In this document: one piece after another, positions 36,001 through 36,426 of the stretch | How positions within the stretch are numbered: position 1 is the first letter of the stretch | How the letters are laid out: each line of letters opens with the position of its first letter | The notes under the pieces: generated by a model | What the model was told of the DNA's origin: nothing | What the model saw: the letters and a program-made list of their open reading frames with translations, nothing else | The model's database searches: none | From: Flavobacterium succinicans | GTDB taxonomy: Bacteria > Bacteroidota > Bacteroidia > Flavobacteriales > Flavobacteriaceae | Direction of reading: 5' to 3' | Length of the DNA stretch: 36,426 nucleotides | Assembly: GCF_001662485.1 (NCBI RefSeq) | Contig: NZ_JMTM01000015.1 | Span: 1 to 36,426 of the forward strand | Made by a program: the position numbers and the translations under genes

Positions 36001-36426
36001 AATACAAATGGAGTACTAATAAATATGTTTGTGACGAAGATGCTACACTTAAAATTGAAACCATTGCCTCAATTGCCGATGGAAGTAAAATCTATTTGTT
36101 CTTTGATAATGACAAACCTATAAAACAAAACAAATATTTACGCACGGTTTACAATAAAGAGCTTAAAGACATCATAAGTGCCAAAAATCCAGACCTAAAA
36201 GCCCTTTCCAGTTATATTGATAAATATGCAACTCCTGCCAATTTCAGGCAAAAAGATGAGAAAAGAACATTGTATTGGGGGTATGTTGGATGCAGTAATT
36301 GTGATAGTGACGGTGTAGAAAACGGTGCTGGTTCTGGTGGATTAGTAGTAGACAAAACTGCAAAAATTCCTGCCGACGAGTTAAAGCAATTAATAGCACA
36401 AGTAAGTACTTCTAATCAAGTAAACA
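33075..36426 (+). CDS. Large secreted Fn3/zincin metalloprotease, 3' end outside the window (TANFOR-like)
   Basis: From ATG 33075 the frame stays open to the window end: 1117 codons so far. It starts with a signal peptide (residues 1-24, ending GFAQ). Residues about 25-170 resemble the N-terminal domain of TANFOR-type Bacteroidota surface proteins (NSQISQPTPIYWSNYA, LPEG-like IPEGIYSFSVEVYD). A second beta-domain (about 175-280, SWTPRQ) and an Fn3 domain (about 286-375) follow. The zinc site HELGHGVFGLQH lies at 873-884, with a Met-turn candidate LLMDYG at Met900. The third histidine is one residue further than in the standard HExxHxxGxxH motif. Similar zincin domains sit before toxin or variable C-termini in Bacteroidota effectors, so the missing part may hold a further domain. 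Base composition is somewhat richer in GC than the adhesin gene. Confidence 0.85.
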   Translation, partial: MPHKLNHLLFTFAFWLMALTGFAQTFPVVINSQISQPTPIYWSNYADATTSNSPIKMQIVLNDLTIANRQVRIKCYWQGNGISFMNNDFVVGAQPLYLEGGVPLQLTNVNLAPYFEFQNMVGITPNQYAQAIPEGIYSFSVEVYDVASGQKLSRKSTITAVIFQNEAPLLNLPLNNASIMQQNIQNIVFSWTPRQINVSNVEYQFDLVEIWDPYTPVQNAFAYSPPIYTTTTRATTLQYSIAEPQLIPGKRYAWRIKAKALAGAEEIGVFKNNGFSEIFAFTYEVFCTPPVQIATDGVSQDQAKVTWTGALENFDYQVKYREKNADSQWYTAVTPREFAKLVNLKPNTTYEYTVGAACDKGKYVHSSPQEFTTLAKDEIAFAGCGIKPDPKDLTNQNPLPNLLPDDVVTAGDFPIVVIKSSGSNGRFTGEGYVTLPFLEKFRTLIDAADALGGEKVNIGQFSRIRITFNNIGVNTDFKLISGEIIASYDPEWKGMADLDGIVKDVFGDAGEVVNYDIQFEIASVVKNPDGTITVTGANGASFVQEKTPNDIIFTDKKGKQFTVAANAPAGPIDSSGQVAPGGIPTPKNTNGMGSGGVVAEITSADVSVVFSKGDGKYAFNTAPTTQNGKLNKTYTSLPQKSGGTYNVPFKAISNSPFEKDVIVATVDFKNGKTKKDLVFKTQNGTAIDSAQIAWNGNVATLTLKKTLDFAKETVIATVRPKEAASNTTAPSGTGGSKYDIAGTFDLWHLTNKKVNVTLVSVNGAAIPDTAEKQLNEIYEPAGVSFTATTKKITLNNFWGNTIETGDSDLLNTYTNEQQDITKALIAALGAEYSPNTYYMLYTNEKASNGDDGFMPLKRQFGFVFNGTNRTLAHELGHGVFGLQHAFKQYDTPKGSTDLLMDYGTGEVLNHNDWEIMHAPGLQLYQYTQGSSAGALAGGYALAPDWSFVSNGDETTVAYLALAPKAFLGGLVKGNKKYKWSTNKYVCDEDATLKIETIASIADGSKIYLFFDNDKPIKQNKYLRTVYNKELKDIISAKNPDLKALSSYIDKYATPANFRQKDEKRTLYWGYVGCSNCDSDGVENGAGSGGLVVDKTAKIPADELKQLIAQVSTSNQVN

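Overview
The window reads as chromosome of a Flavobacterium-like member of the Bacteroidota. It has AT-rich intergenic DNA, almost no Shine-Dalgarno sequences, one near-perfect Bacteroidota promoter (TTTG-N19-TAAATTTG), SprB-type surface repeats, a type IX secretion (T9SS) type A sorting domain, and a DUF4294-like gene divergent from an M42 peptidase. No tRNA, rRNA or CRISPR array was seen.

Layout. (1) 1-510: an 11-bp tandem array, then a GC-richer block with strong dyad symmetry that looks like a structured RNA, then a terminator for the leftward DUF4294-like gene. (2) 511-2354: DUF4294-like gene and M42 aminopeptidase, divergent across a symmetric AT-rich promoter region. (3) 2419-9988: a two-component system followed by a heavy-metal RND efflux operon (outer-membrane channel, lipoprotein adaptor, CzcA-type pump) with a terminator at 10084-10112. 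The channel gene carries an in-frame TAA. Helically phased TTTTAAG repeats upstream of it look like the response-regulator operator. (4) 10260-12115: an accessory patch. Two very AT-rich genes, an orphan nuclease toxin module and a probable immunity gene, sit between oppositely oriented copies of a REP-like repeat, next to the 3' remnant of a REP-associated (Y1) transposase. Both genes have been extended at their outer ends by repeat DNA. (5) 12222-13559: a leftward phosphatidylserine decarboxylase-like enzyme. (6) 13560-14724: a long non-coding stretch with a 245-bp MITE-like element flanked by an exact 8-bp direct repeat, a set of about 34-bp-spaced boxes, and the promoter of the following operon. 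(7) 14725 to the window end: seven tightly packed rightward genes for exported proteins: a 1565-aa protein of unknown family, an Fn3 protein, two paralogous small SprB-repeat proteins, a 2161-aa adhesin with about 20 SprB-like modules and a T9SS sorting domain, an 839-aa probable outer-membrane barrel with a helical tail, and a large Fn3/zincin protein that runs off the window.

The seven-gene surface operon is the best candidate for an undescribed system. I infer a T9SS-exported filament or adhesin with its own outer-membrane partner and a surface metalloprotease that may be an effector carrier. The orphan toxin/immunity cassette trapped between REP-like repeats is the second most interesting feature. 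Function assignments rest on motif reading only; no searches were run.
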